NCBI GenBank assembly: GCA_034670405.1
Contig: JAXDDX010000119.1
Location: 997,501 to 1,061,500, forward strand
Source: Hoplostethus atlanticus
Lineage: Eukaryota > Chordata > Actinopteri > Trachichthyiformes > Trachichthyidae
Length of the DNA: 64,000 nucleotides
Direction: 5' to 3'
Of this stretch, positions 40,501 to 46,087 are shown piece by piece. Under the pieces are notes generated by a model, which saw only the letters and a program-made list of their open reading frames with translations, did not search any database and had not been told where the DNA came from. The position numbers and the translations under genes are program-made. Each line of letters begins with the position of its first letter. The first letter of the stretch is position 1.

Positions 40501-41431
40501 TTTTGTGGTTAGGGTCTTTGCTTGGTGTATGGTTAAGGCTTAAAATAAGAGTCAAATGTGATTAAATACACACGGAGTGAGGCAGATGTACCACTTCAAA
40601 AAGTCGACTTTGGCATGCAAACTGATTGATGCGTCGAGTGAGCCTGATTGGTGACTTACTCTCACAGAGCCTCCTCCTCAGCCTGTCCCTGATCTTGTCA
40701 ATGGCGTTGAAGTCCGTCACGTGGAAGACGTGGGCATTCTTCGGCTCAGCTCCAATCTCCTCCAGCTCCACTTTGAGTGCCTCCCCAATGCCCACGGCGA
40801 ACATCCTGATCCCTGCTTTGGCAGCTGCCTTGGAGGGCTCCAGAACATAATCCTGACTTCTGCCATCTGTAAGGAGGATGGCCACCTTCTGAATGCCTCT
40901 GGCCGTGGGCCTAGCCCCGTTACGCTCAGTGAAGATGTTGGTGGTGGTGTAGCTGATAGCGTCCCCCGTCATTGTATTTCCCCCCAGGTAGCGTATGTTA
41001 CGGGCAGCTCGCTTCACATCCTCCAGGGTCTTATGTTTCCCCAAGAGGAACTCAGTGGTCGGCCTGTCACTATAGCGAACCACGGCCACCCTCGTCTTGT
41101 CCGGTCCGACATCAAAAGACTCCACCAGGTTGGCCACCCACTGCCTGATCTTCTCAAAGTTCTCCTTTCCCACGCTGGAGGATGTATCGAGGATGAACGC
41201 CAAGTCATAGTGTACGTTCTTACACCCTGTAGTAGGTAGATAGGATTTTAAGAAATTCACACATCAGAAAGTTTCCCATAGACGGTAAGCTCTATGTGTT
41301 ACCAGTGCTATCTCTGTATGTTCAACCTTGATGGTCTTACCTGCCCTCTGTGCGGCCACTCCCTCTCCTGAGAGAGTTAAGGCCAGGATGACCAAGACCA
41401 GGGTAATCCTAAATCCCAGTCGTAATTCCAT
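396..41431 (-). CDS. COL22A1: Collagen alpha-1(XXII) chain, 62 coding exons, 3' end outside window
   Basis: Secreted FACIT-like collagen; the human protein is known at tissue junctions such as the myotendinous junction. Joining the exons in phase gives 1,532 residues: signal peptide (1-30), VWA (about 35-215), TSPN/laminin-G-like (about 220-444), Pro/Thr hinge with CSC (445-483), then Gly-X-Y repeats with short breaks (484 onward). Thirty of 54 collagen exons are exactly 54 bp, and nearly all introns there are phase 0, as in fibril-associated collagens. Distinctive strings matching my memory of human COL22A1 include [43 protein letters not shown] and HAELETCCD. The last exon seen (396-578) ends in phase 1 at a good donor, so the gene continues to the left; about 90 residues are missing compared with human. 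COL21A1 has the same layout, but these strings and the KCNK9 neighbour favour COL22A1. Confidence 0.96.
903..1575 (-). CDS. COL22A1: COL22A1 collagenous exons, block 7 (4 exons)
   Basis: The exons are 1504-1575 (72 bp), 1343-1378 (36 bp), 1205-1249 (45 bp) and 903-1082 (180 bp), residues 1339-1449. The products read [43 protein letters not shown] and [16 protein letters not shown], ending GNPGLPGPR. The start of the 180-bp exon was set by phase: only the acceptor ATGAAG (AG at 1083-1084) keeps the Gly-X-Y register with the preceding GDK. The donor at 901-902 (GTGAGT) gives [11 protein letters not shown] into the next exon. Confidence 0.92.
1576..3150 (-). other. COL22A1: COL22A1 intron, first part
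   Basis: This is the left part of the intron 1576-4552. It contains a CA repeat (2748-2774), pyrimidine-rich tracts near 1960-2210 and AT-rich sequence. No exon with a Gly-X-Y reading is visible. Confidence 0.5.
2748..2774. repeat. CA microsatellite
   Basis: Interrupted CA repeat within the intron 1576-4552. Confidence 0.85.
3150..4470 (+). mobile_element. Degraded non-LTR retrotransposon (L2/CR1-like) fragment
   Basis: Conceptual fragments in several plus-strand frames resemble the end of a LINE reverse transcriptase. Near 3235 there is a [14 protein letters not shown] stretch, near 3650 a [13 protein letters not shown] active-site remnant (usually YADDTQL). These are followed by [20 protein letters not shown] (3828-3890), [15 protein letters not shown] (3998-4045) and a C-terminal [12 protein letters not shown] (4260-4293). 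Stops and frameshifts break it throughout, so it is inactive. It is antisense to COL22A1 within an intron. Confidence 0.65.
4553..5064 (-). CDS. COL22A1: COL22A1 collagenous exons, block 6 (3 exons)
   Basis: The exons are 5011-5064, 4867-4920 and 4553-4606, each exactly 54 bp and phase 0 (residues 1285-1338). The products are [36 protein letters not shown] and [18 protein letters not shown]. The trio is separated from its neighbours by about 3 kb of repeat-rich intron on each side. The acceptor of exon 4553-4606 lies about 10 bp from a GA/CT microsatellite that serves as an extended pyrimidine tract. Confidence 0.93.
4620..4694. repeat. GA/CT microsatellite at a splice acceptor
   Basis: About 75 bp of nearly pure GA repeat on the plus strand. 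On the gene strand it reads as CT repeat ending about 10 bp before the CAG acceptor of exon 4553-4606. Confidence 0.95.
5450..5760 (+). mobile_element. Short LINE reverse-transcriptase remnant
   Basis: The plus frame near 5550-5700 reads [11 protein letters not shown], then IMHIQHL, a stop, and [13 protein letters not shown]. This pattern is typical of the thumb region of jockey/CR1-type LINE reverse transcriptases (LGVTFD-NLKW...HI...KLN-LK-L). It is internally stopped and too short to be functional. Confidence 0.55.
5913..6188. mobile_element. Tc1/mariner-type MITE, 276 bp
   Basis: The left end is TACAGTGCTACGCAAAAGTC (5913-5932). The right end is the near-complement ...GACTTTTGCACAGTACTGTA (6169-6188). 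The inside is AT-rich and non-coding. Ends of the type CAGTGCTGTGCAAAAGTCTTA flanked by TA are common in fish Tc1-like elements. Confidence 0.7.
6243..6285. repeat. Short tandem duplication
   Basis: TTAGCTAACTAGTAGCC occurs twice in tandem with a small spacer (gaatg), right after the Tc1-type MITE at 5913-6188. Confidence 0.8.
6400..6760. other. GC-rich block with a short open frame inside an intron
   Basis: An island of higher GC and CpG content lies in an otherwise AT-rich intron. A plus-strand ATG at 6584 opens a frame reading [18 protein letters not shown] and closes at 6739. An inverted CCAAT (ATTGG) follows at about 6679. I cannot identify it. It could be a promoter fragment, a captured first exon or chance. 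Confidence 0.3.
6761..8135 (-). other. COL22A1: Right part of COL22A1 intron 5065-8135
   Basis: Apart from the probable repeat at 7100-7980 I see nothing assignable. A short tandem duplication lies just outside it at 6243-6285. Confidence 0.45.
7100..7980. repeat. Probable dispersed teleost repeat
   Basis: It contains segments I associate with abundant fish repeats, including CACTTCCGGTTCCCT (about 7190-7204), AATCCCATTGGCTTTCTGTT (about 7666-7685) and GGGCGACGCTAACTTTCGGG (7697-7716). No transposase frame is present. Boundaries are approximate and the class is unknown. Confidence 0.4.
8136..9744 (-). CDS. COL22A1: COL22A1 collagenous exons, block 5 (8 exons)
   Basis: The exons are 9691-9744, 9288-9341, 9102-9155, 8883-8936, 8649-8702, 8452-8505, 8268-8321 and 8136-8180 (residues 1144-1284). 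Seven are exactly 54 bp and one is 45 bp; all start with Gly and are phase 0. Products run from [18 protein letters not shown] to [15 protein letters not shown] with no break in Gly-X-Y. Exon 9691-9744 is followed by GCAAGT rather than GT, a probable GC-AG intron. The donor of exon 8883-8936 is the unusual GTCGGG. Confidence 0.94.
10041..10284 (-). CDS. COL22A1: COL22A1 non-collagenous break with Cys-X-X-Cys
   Basis: Two exons form this part. Exon 10249-10284 encodes [12 protein letters not shown]. Exon 10041-10154 begins [12 protein letters not shown] and then resumes Gly-X-Y through GKNGQDGYQ (residues 1094-1143). The stretch [19 protein letters not shown] interrupts the helix for about 20 residues and has two cysteines, three residues apart, just before the helix restarts. 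Such cysteines commonly form interchain disulfides in FACIT collagens. That role is inferred here. Confidence 0.93.
10290..10322. repeat. GAAT tetranucleotide microsatellite
   Basis: About seven copies of AATG/GAAT lie directly beside the acceptor of exon 10249-10284, starting about 6 bp from the CAG. Confidence 0.9.
10360..10425 (+). repeat. tRNA-derived SINE remnant
   Basis: It contains a Pol III B-box-like GGTTCGATTCC (about 10382-10392) within GGTTTGGGGTTCGATTCCCG, followed by CACAAGGCAC. This resembles the tRNA-like head and core of fish SINEs. It is too short to classify. Confidence 0.45.
10425..10560. repeat. Common fish repeat with TTTATTTAACCTTTATTTAAC
   Basis: The stretch TTTAACCTTTATTTAACAAG (about 10436-10455) followed by GCAAGTCAATTAAGAACAAA is a familiar teleost repeat signature, abundant in salmonids and percomorphs. 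Boundaries are uncertain. Confidence 0.45.
10847..11456 (+). mobile_element. Non-autonomous Tc1-like element, 610 bp
   Basis: The terminal repeats are CAGTCAGACTTGAAAGTTTG (10847-10866) and its near-complement CAAACTTTCAAGTATGACTG (11437-11456). A TA precedes the left end. The plus strand at 11287-11330 reads [13 protein letters not shown], the conserved core near the last catalytic residues of Tc1 transposases. The rest of the transposase is missing or scrambled, so the element is internally deleted and inactive. Confidence 0.8.
11539..15469 (-). CDS. COL22A1: COL22A1 collagenous exons, block 4 (11 exons)
   Basis: The exons are 15416-15469, 14667-14720, 14517-14570, 14378-14431, 14151-14204, 13457-13561, 12600-12644, 11974-12051, 11847-11882, 11697-11750 and 11539-11583 (residues 883-1093). 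Two exons carry a two-residue unit in place of a triplet: 13457-13561 ends [11 protein letters not shown] and 11974-12051 ends [11 protein letters not shown]. Both keep the frame because the exon lengths (105 and 78 bp) absorb the break. All other triplets are regular. Most exons are 54, 45 or 36 bp. Confidence 0.93.
12719..12740 (+). repeat. Solo terminal repeat of the 10847 Tc1 family
   Basis: CAGTCAGACTTGAAAGTTTG followed by TG is identical to the left end of the element at 10847. No partner end is found nearby, so this is a fragment. Confidence 0.75.
12760..13456 (-). other. COL22A1: COL22A1 intron remainder
   Basis: This is most of the intron 12645-13456. It contains A-rich runs and a 10-bp direct repeat ACGTGGATCA (about 13067-13087). 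I see no exon, RNA gene or named repeat. Confidence 0.45.
15800..16676. mobile_element. hAT-type DNA transposon, non-autonomous, 877 bp
   Basis: The ends are CAGGGGCGTCA (15800-15810) and TGACGCCACTG (16666-16676), imperfect inverted repeats in the CAGNGG style of hAT elements. An 8-bp direct duplication gtttgtgt flanks it exactly (15792-15799 and 16677-16684), the hallmark target-site duplication of hAT insertions. No transposase frame is recognisable. It contains an (AGT)n microsatellite at 16483-16515. Confidence 0.85.
17183..20466 (-). CDS. COL22A1: COL22A1 collagenous exons, block 3 (10 exons)
   Basis: The exons are 20413-20466, 19380-19433, 19202-19255, 19011-19064, 18470-18523, 18325-18369, 18171-18233, 17695-17748, 17422-17463 and 17183-17215 (residues 714-882). 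Gly-X-Y is uninterrupted until the last two. The 42-bp exon ends GAPGN and the 33-bp exon reads [11 protein letters not shown], a non-triple-helical break. Exons 19202-19255 ([18 protein letters not shown]) and 19011-19064 ([18 protein letters not shown]) share the same acceptor junction and look like a tandem exon duplication. Confidence 0.93.
19434..20412 (-). other. COL22A1: COL22A1 intron without assigned content
   Basis: This is a 979-bp intron between two 54-bp exons. It has one CTCF-like motif (CCACTAGAGGGGGAT, about 20017-20031) and no repeat that I can name. Confidence 0.5.
20467..22362 (-). other. COL22A1: COL22A1 intron with one MITE
   Basis: This 1.9-kb intron contains the TTAA-bounded MITE at 21451-21711. 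The GC-rich frames at 20620-20870 show no family motif and I do not call them genes. Confidence 0.5.
21451..21711. mobile_element. TTAA-bounded MITE, family TTAAAGCTGCA, copy 1
   Basis: The left end is TTAAAGCTGCAT and the right end TGCAGGTTTAA. It shares the inner motif CACAGGAAGTGACGAATCGA with the copies at 37825 and 41827. It includes a CTCF-like motif GCCACTTGGGGGCGCC (about 21659-21674). Non-coding. Confidence 0.65.
22363..24493 (-). CDS. COL22A1: COL22A1 collagenous exons, block 2 (6 exons)
   Basis: The exons are 24440-24493, 24270-24323, 23697-23732, 23052-23081, 22615-22668 and 22363-22416, encoding residues 620-713. Products include [18 protein letters not shown] and [18 protein letters not shown]. 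The small exons 23697-23732 ([12 protein letters not shown]) and 23052-23081 ([10 protein letters not shown]) together make a break in the Gly-X-Y pattern at GDV-AQRE. The 30-bp exon is the shortest coding exon of the gene and is flanked by an AT-rich acceptor (AAATTTTAG). It could be skipped without a frameshift. Confidence 0.92.
23200..23335 (-). repeat. Dispersed repeat shared with 45685-45835 (inverted)
   Basis: Its reverse complement contains GAAACACTAACAATACCATT, GGCGTGAGATAGAGGCTACC, TTTACAGTAATTA and ATAATTAATTTG-like blocks, in the same order as 45700-45830 on the plus strand. Class unknown. Confidence 0.65.
24545..24870. repeat. Three-copy dispersed repeat, copy A
   Basis: Shared blocks include AATGTCCATTTTGCT, GTTCATGAAAGCTTTTA, GAAAAATCCT, GCAGCGATAGC, ACAGAAACTCAAACT and GACACACTGTTTGATTGAC, in the same order as the copies at 59137 and 61557. 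No coding capacity. It directly abuts the LINE fragment at 24890. Confidence 0.75.
24890..26075 (+). pseudogene. L2-type LINE 3' fragment with broken reverse transcriptase
   Basis: The plus strand encodes the reverse transcriptase end: [16 protein letters not shown] (about 24915-24955), the [10 protein letters not shown] active site (25000-25030), [16 protein letters not shown] (25216-25263), a thumb region ([11 protein letters not shown]), and a C-terminal [11 protein letters not shown]. The frame changes near 25080 and near 25560, so it is a pseudogene. The tail ends ...ACAATAAAGTTGAATCTAAT followed by CTAATAAATG, the short 3' repeat style of fish L2 elements. It is 5'-truncated and antisense to COL22A1. 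Confidence 0.8.
26955..27100 (+). repeat. tRNA-derived SINE
   Basis: It contains a B-box GGTCGGTTCGAATCCCCCGA (26997-27016) and the core GTGCCCTTGAGCAAGGCAC (27076-27094), which is shared by many fish SINEs. It sits about 22 bp from the donor of the exon at 27123-27167, inside the downstream intron. Confidence 0.7.
27123..31081 (-). CDS. COL22A1: COL22A1 collagenous exons, block 1 (8 exons)
   Basis: The exons in transcript order are 31037-31081, 30857-30919, 30488-30526, 28710-28763, 28560-28613, 28377-28430, 27264-27317 and 27123-27167. They encode residues 484-619, starting [15 protein letters not shown]. The reading is Gly-X-Y except in the 39-bp exon 30488-30526, whose product [13 protein letters not shown] contains an imperfection (GRVISVK). 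The first donor is GTTATC, a weak match to consensus; the others are ordinary GTRAG-type sites. Four exons are exactly 54 bp. Confidence 0.93.
27701..27975. mobile_element. MITE with GCTGCGTTCATGTCATA ends, 275 bp
   Basis: The left end is GCTGCGTTCATGTCATATGG (27701-27720). The right end, reverse complemented, is GCTGCATTAATGTCATAGAG. The inside is non-coding. Superfamily not determined. Confidence 0.65.
28764..30487 (-). other. COL22A1: COL22A1 intron with no recognised content
   Basis: This is a 1.7-kb intron between the exons at 28710-28763 and 30488-30526. I see no repeat family, exon or RNA gene that I can name. Short open frames here lack any collagen or family signal. Confidence 0.5.
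31218..31334 (-). CDS. COL22A1: COL22A1 Pro/Thr-rich hinge before the triple helix
   Basis: This 117-bp phase-0 exon links the TSPN domain to the collagen region (residues 445-483). It starts [20 protein letters not shown] and ends [11 protein letters not shown], so it carries a flexible PTPTPT stretch and a Cys-Ser-Cys pair just before the first Gly-X-Y triplet. Human COL22A1 has a comparable proline-rich segment with CSCP at this position. The donor is GTAAGA (31212-31217) and the acceptor CTACTTCAG (31335). Confidence 0.92.
31496..37188 (-). CDS. COL22A1: COL22A1 linker and TSPN/laminin-G-like domain, five exons
   Basis: The exons in transcript order are 37108-37188, 33553-33664, 32912-33035, 31753-32028 and 31496-31576 (81, 112, 124, 276 and 81 bp). 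Their phases fit throughout, for example GA plus A giving Glu at KTE-DVFP. The first encodes [16 protein letters not shown], followed by [17 protein letters not shown]. Next comes [20 protein letters not shown] with [18 protein letters not shown]. The fourth exon holds [40 protein letters not shown] and [20 protein letters not shown]. The fifth ends [19 protein letters not shown]. This is the thrombospondin N-terminal-like domain of FACIT collagens, with its conserved cysteines. The two large introns (33665-37107 and 37189-40659) isolate the linker exon. Confidence 0.95.
32100..32573 (+). mobile_element. Internally deleted Tc1-like transposon, 474 bp
   Basis: The left end is TACACTAACGTTCAAAAGTT and the right end, reverse complemented, TACACTACCGGTCAAAAGTT. 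A frame at about 32399-32560 contains [15 protein letters not shown] and [17 protein letters not shown], the DNA-binding and linker part of Tc1 transposases. The DDE catalytic region is absent. It sits in the intron between the two central TSPN exons. Confidence 0.85.
34600..34861. mobile_element. hAT-like MITE, about 260 bp
   Basis: The left end is TTGTTGGGGGGTAACGC and the right end GTAACTTTCCCCAACACTAG, the TGTTGGGG/AAGTTACT style common in teleost hAT MITEs. Possible 8-bp flanks TCACATGC and TCAGATGC differ at one base. Confidence 0.65.
36335..36400 (+). repeat. Possible SINE remnant
   Basis: GCGGCAGGCTGAAAAG...AGTTCGACTC...GACCCGGCTGTTGTAAAAC resembles the B-box region and GGCTGTTGTAA stretch of the SINE at 26955-27100, but with many changes. 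Weak. Confidence 0.3.
37825..38149. mobile_element. TTAA-bounded MITE, family TTAAAGCTGCA, copy 2
   Basis: The ends are TTAAAGCTGCAC and GTGCAGCTTTAA, almost perfect inverted repeats starting and ending in TTAA. The inner CACAGGAAGTGGCAAATCGA and GATTTCTGGGTA match the other copies. TTAA at both borders suggests piggyBac-type mobilisation. Confidence 0.7.
40660..41226 (-). CDS. COL22A1: COL22A1 VWA domain exon
   Basis: A single 567-bp exon encodes the whole von Willebrand factor A domain (residues 31-219). The metal-ion-dependent adhesion site looks complete: DTSSS after the first strand ([13 protein letters not shown]), the threonine in GGNTMTGD, and the aspartate in [10 protein letters not shown]. 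The domain ends [25 protein letters not shown] domains of this kind bind matrix ligands and divalent metal. The acceptor is CTACTACAG at 41227 and the donor GTAAGT at 40654-40659. The exon ends in phase 1, completing an Asn codon with the next exon ([10 protein letters not shown]). Confidence 0.95.
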
Positions 41432-41494
41432 CTCGGTCTTGGTTTGCTTCTTTTTCTTTTAGGTTAGGTTATTACCACCATCAAGTTTTCCAAT
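41341..41494 (-). CDS. COL22A1: COL22A1 first coding exon: 5' UTR end, start codon, signal peptide
   Basis: The exon runs from an acceptor after CTCTCTACAG (41495-41497) to a GTAAG donor at 41339-41340. The start codon is at 41429-41431 in a strong context (G at -3, G at +4). The 91 coding bases encode a hydrophobic leader: MELRLGFR, then a core of the type [12 protein letters not shown], then [11 protein letters not shown]. The exon ends in phase 1, which fits the next exon (GCKNVHYD). Bases 41432-41494 are 5' UTR and contain a 6-codon upstream ORF (41464-41481, including its stop). Confidence 0.9.
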
Positions 41495-41826
41495 CTGTAG
41501 AGAGGTCAGTGGAAAAATCAACAATTCACCATTGCATACTGTCAATTAAGTTGTCCCCACCGTTGAAGTCGTTGTCATTGTTGAACTCTATAGGCTGAAC
41601 TGTATAGGCATTTTGCAAAGCAAATCTGATGTCTCTATAATAACTGGTTGCAAGACCATGCACCTTATCAACACTGAAAAATGAACAGGGTTTGTGTTAA
41701 AAATCTCTCAGACAAGGAAGCCAAAGCATATAAAGCACTAGTAGTACAGGAAGCTTGCAGTAAAAGTACGGCTACAATGGCTACATCTTTTACACTTCAT
41801 CAGCAAGGAACTAATGAAAATCTGAT

Positions 41827-42075
41827 TTAAAGCTGCATTAGGCAAGATCGTTTTTTATATAAAAAGACACCCGTATTATCAGTGTACATCACAAATTGCC
41901 ACTGCAACAAGGAAAAGCATCCCATCCACCCTAATTGAGAAACCACAGATTCGTCCTATTTGACCAAATTCATTTCTGGTGTCAGTACTACCACTGGCAG
42001 GAAATCTTTTTCGACCACAGGAAGTGATGAATCAAAACTACATGATTTCTGGGTAATGAAGTCCTTCAGCTTTAA
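41827..42075. mobile_element. TTAA-bounded MITE, family TTAAAGCTGCA, copy 3
   Basis: The ends are TTAAAGCTGCAT and TTCAGCTTTAA. The inner CACAGGAAGTGATGAATCAA and CATGATTTCTGGGTAATGAA match copy 2. It lies in the first COL22A1 intron. Confidence 0.65.
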
Positions 42076-42709
42076 TCTGCTGTCGTGTTGTTGAGGGCAG
42101 TCAGGAGTTCATTGTTTGATTTCTTTTATTTTACCTTGTAGTTGTGTGGCATTGACAGAACTCTGTCACATAAACACCAAACTATTCTTACACTTCTTGT
42201 ACACCAGTGGTTGTGATGACTGCCATCAAGACTGATGTGTCACTGACCATAGCCATAACATGAACTCATCCTTACTGGGATGTCTCTTTGCTGGGGTCAC
42301 TGTGGGAGGGTTGGGAAAATCTGCGTTATGCACAACTTGGAGGGCTATAATATGATTCCCGTATGTTCTTGACTACACTTCAAACGTTTTGTGCTGTCTG
42401 ATATTTCCATTGGTTCATTCTACCGATCTGTTTCTTTTCAAAGGTGAACTGGTATCTAAACCTACAGTCTGCTGTCAGGAATGTGCTTGATGGTTTTAGT
42501 GGAGGCCATATAGTACCGTGTGAATTAGAGCTAAGATGTTATCAGGTGATCCAATGACTGTACCGTATTGTTCTTGTGTTCTCTATGTAGTCACTTATGG
42601 TATTTCTTCTGTTTTGCTCTTGCACTAATATAGTGAATCTCTTGTTTTTTGGACTGATCTAATACTTTCAAGCTCTTTTTTACCATATTTGTAGCATATT
42701 TTAGACTTT

Positions 42710-42896
42710 TTAACACTAGAAAGGCCAGTGGATTTTAGGGGTCTAAGAGAAGGCCAACAAGCTGTGAAACTGAAGGTAATACATTGAAAATTATGACTAC
42801 AAGTTCATTGCATGATTTTGAAAATCTAACAGAAAGTGGGTCTAGGACAATCAGTTAACAAAACATCTGATTGTGGCTTTGACTTTCTAGTGTTAA
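42710..42896. mobile_element. TTAA-bounded MITE, family TTAACACTAGAAAG, copy 1
   Basis: The ends are perfect 14-bp inverted repeats: TTAACACTAGAAAG at 42710-42723 and CTTTCTAGTGTTAA at 42883-42896. It is 187 bp and non-coding. TTAA at both ends fits a piggyBac-type target site. Confidence 0.8.
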
Positions 42897-43715
42897 AGCC
42901 TGTAAAATGGAGGTAATTCAACCTATTTCGGACTCCGGATGCAAGTGACCTTATCTGATATCCCATTGGGCTGTTTCAGCTTCTTGGCTTCACTGGTGCT
43001 ATTAATGAACAGAATAGGCCTACTTGGCGAATTACTGTAATTGCCACTATTAGTGTGCATTTAAAATCTCAGCACAGATTCGATGAAAATATTTCTCCAC
43101 CACCCTCTGAAAGCAGCTAAACAAGATTTTGATTCATGCATTTAATCCTCTTAACTCAGTCTAGCACGAATCTAAGAGATTCTAATTTGTCTCCTTTTGA
43201 TATCTGATTATATTAAACTATAAGTGTCTCCCCGTGCTGTTACATTAATTCACATGGTTTTACAAGCAGATGCAGCATCGGTGTGCTGTTCATTTCCAAG
43301 GGAATGACTAAAAACAAGCTGCTTTGCCTCCGTCAGCGTTTAAACGCGAGGCCAGATTCTCCTCCTTTACACAGTGTGGGTCTGTATCATCAGGCCCGTT
43401 TCCACTTCCTCTCTCAATGGTTGACCTGGGATTACAATGTAGATGTCTATAACAGAAACCCCCGTGCATCATTCCCAAGATGTAAAAAACAGAAACCGCT
43501 TTTTCCATGTGCAATCCAAGAAAAGAAAAAAAGAGCAAGTGGGTCCAAACATTCCTCCTCTGATGGAGCATCTAAACAGCATGTGGCAACAAGAGCACTT
43601 CTTACAACAACTCAAAACTGCATAGAATAAGTATTTTGGTGACACACTTTTCAAAGGAGGATGGCAGTGACAGATAAATGATTACATGATTTCTCAGACA
43701 TGTTTTTATTCTTAC

Positions 43716-43835
43716 CTGGTTTATCGTTCCTGGAGGTCTTTCTTACTCCCTGCCTCCAGCTCTTGCACCTTAAATCAGCACTGGGGCAGCATCATCCTCA
43801 GGTAGCAGTAACCCAAAAATATCCTCCTTTTGTCA
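43716..43835 (-). other. COL22A1: COL22A1 5' non-coding exon (approximate start)
   Basis: A strong GTAAGAAT donor at 43708-43715 pairs in order with the acceptor at 41495-41497, giving a 2.2-kb first intron. The exon's right limit is set only by an inferred start site about 30 bp below a TATA-like box at 43860-43867. The exon carries a short upstream ORF, ATG ATG CTG CCC CAG TGC TGA, at 43775-43795. There is no long reading frame. Confidence 0.55.
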
Positions 43836-43857
43836 GGCGCCAGAAATCAAGATGAAA

Positions 43858-43870
43858 TTATTATATAATC
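43858..43870 (-). promoter_or_regulatory. COL22A1: Candidate TATA box of COL22A1
   Basis: On the minus strand the sequence reads GGATTATATAATAATTTC, containing TATATAAT (43860-43867). It sits 25-35 bp before the proposed 5' exon. No CpG-rich block is seen here, which fits a TATA-type, tissue-restricted promoter. Transcript data are needed to place the start. Confidence 0.45.
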
Positions 43871-45684
43871 CAGGGTGGCAATCCAGTGTACAGTGTTGTT
43901 TAAAAAGTGAGGTGAGCTTCAGCAACCTTGTGGAAGGGTGGATTGAGGGGGAGGAACTACAAGGGGAAAGTGTAGGGTTTCACTGGGGGACGAGGTGGCT
44001 TCTGCCGGGCTCTGCTGTTGCTCCACTCAGCTCACACATAAAAAGAAAAAAAAAAAGGCTGAGAGCCCCAGCCAATTATAGACCCAACTTTCTGGGTATT
44101 TCTGTCCTTTTTTTTTTTTCCTCCTTTATGACTGCACCCATCTGAAGTGTTGCCCTCAAAGAAAGGCATGGCTTCTTGGCGACCGCCCCGACTGTCCGGC
44201 CTTTGCCACTGCGATAGCCACAACGGAGCCGCCCTGGGGCTGGTGGTGGGCCGGGCCCGGCTTGGCCTCAACCAGCCACACACTTATGGAGAAGGGCTGT
44301 ATTTAAGTTGGGGAAATGATTACAGAACACTTGTGCTTGGAGCTTTGTGTTAAATGTCTGTGAGCTTTGTGTTTTTATATATATTGCATATGTCGTGATA
44401 TGTTCCACTGCTAGTAGTTATGACGCACCCCCTCATACACGCTGTAATTCATTAACTCTCATACCTTTTTATTCCTACATTTCTACAATGTTGCAGTTTT
44501 CCACATGGGATCATTCAAGTTTCATCTCATCTTATGCTTATCTTGAAAGCAATATTTTTTTATATACAAAATAAAATACAAAACACAAATGCTGTCGACT
44601 TCCATCACATATGCAAGTCCCTCTTTACCGTGTGTTCCCTCATGTTTCATCCTGCAATTTCTTAATTTCTAACTCGAGCTTGGTTGGTGAAAAACATAAC
44701 ACTGTTTGGTGAACCTGCATTCCCACATGTATTTTAGCACACTGATTTCCTTATCATGTGTTTTTTGTGCCCCATGGGAGGAGAGGAAGCTATGCCTCGT
44801 TCTGTGCGTCGGTTTGACAAAAACTAGCATAACACACCAGATTGGTAGTTCTTTAATGTGATCCTACACATATCACTTCACCTTTTTGCTGCGGTAGAAA
44901 TGCCTCAAAAGGTGCACTGAAACTGATGTTGATGCACCAATATTCTCTAGACTACAGCTTCAGTTTCATCTTTGAATGCCATGGACAAAAAAAAGTCAGC
45001 CACTACATTCAGGCCTATTTCAGGCCTTTGTAGTCAAGGCAAGTGAGCACAGGCCAGGCTATGTATAGGCTCCGTGTGAAGTGGATGGGAAGTGTGCTGA
45101 TGATTCAGGGCAGATGCACGTAGTGAGTGATGGTGTCAGTCTGAGGAACCGTCTGTCACCTTTTGTGAGTGGGGCTAAGAAGGTGATCAGCATGGTGGGC
45201 CACCGAGAGGCTGCGAGCAACACATACTGTAGGAGAAAGCCTTCTGTCATCTGACTGAAATCCAGCTTTGAGCCATCTTGTCAGAGAGAAGCTTATCTAC
45301 TTGAAAATAGGCTCAAAATCTGAAAAGATGTGAACTGGCTTTTTAAAATGTTAAAGGTGCTGCGTCCAGCATTTTAACATTGATAAATCATTACTACATT
45401 CATTTGGAGACAGGAGTATTATCAAACATACAAGATCATCGCCGGAAAGAATGGCCTCTGCGCTGAATTTTACATTGTGTGTCAGTTCGTCAATTTGGCA
45501 GGAAATCTGCTGGATTGCTTTACGGCACAAAACAGGAAGAGGGCGCTGTTCTGCCTGCACAAACTGGGATAAAACTGGTACATGGTGGAAGGAAGAGGAG
45601 GAGGAGGCCGACTGAAAAATCACTTACAACATGTTGTTCCACTCGAAAGTGAAAGAGAAAACCTTTGACCAAAGATTCTCTTCA

Positions 45685-45835
45685 GAAGGAAGTGTCTTAA
45701 TTTTGAGAAACACTAGCAGTAACAATACCACTGGCATGAGATAGAGGCTACAAATTGTCTCAGTCATGGCCATTGTTTGCAGTAATTATATCAATGTGTC
45801 ATAATTAATTTGGCAATGATGTACTGACGTCTAAA
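45685..45835 (+). repeat. Dispersed repeat shared with 23200-23335
   Basis: The blocks GAGAAACACTAGCAGTAACA, GGCATGAGATAGAGGCTAC, TTTGCAGTAATTATATCAA and CATAATTAATTTGGCAATGA match the reverse complement of 23200-23335. Sequence on the left (45350-45680) may belong to the same element. Confidence 0.65.
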
Positions 45836-46087
45836 AGTCAGTGTTTGAGGAAAAGTAGCACTCAGAAAACTTGATCCAGCGTGGCGTGGGAGCCACTGGT
45901 TTAAGGAGAGTAAACCCACCTAACACCAGTTCATCCACCTTTTCATTTGTCAGTTGACATTTTTAACATGAGAAAGGTCAAGCCGTGGTCAATTGGCAGC
46001 TGTTTGAATTTTAGAGTTGACACATCTCAGCTCTAAACTGTCCCTCCAAGGCTTTTCCTAGACCACTTTCTGTCCAAACCAGTGTTG

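Larger units (their letters stand above)
33665..40659 (-). other. COL22A1: Two large COL22A1 introns around the linker exon
   Basis: The introns 37189-40659 and 33665-37107 flank the 81-bp exon at 37108. They hold a hAT-like MITE (34600-34861), a TTAA-bounded MITE (37825-38149), a CA repeat (40051-40082), a short tandem duplication (36720-36760), and a doubtful SINE tail near 36335-36400. The remainder is unassigned single-copy-looking sequence. Confidence 0.6.
41495..43715 (-). other. COL22A1: COL22A1 first intron
   Basis: It is bounded by the GTAAGA donor of the 5' exon and the CTCTCTACAG acceptor. It contains two TTAA-bounded MITEs (41827-42075 and 42710-42896). I see no other coding signal. 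Confidence 0.55.

Noticed and set aside
40721..41239. Plus-strand frame of 172 codons
   Set aside because: It is the antisense shadow of the VWA exon; the minus frame has clear MIDAS motifs.
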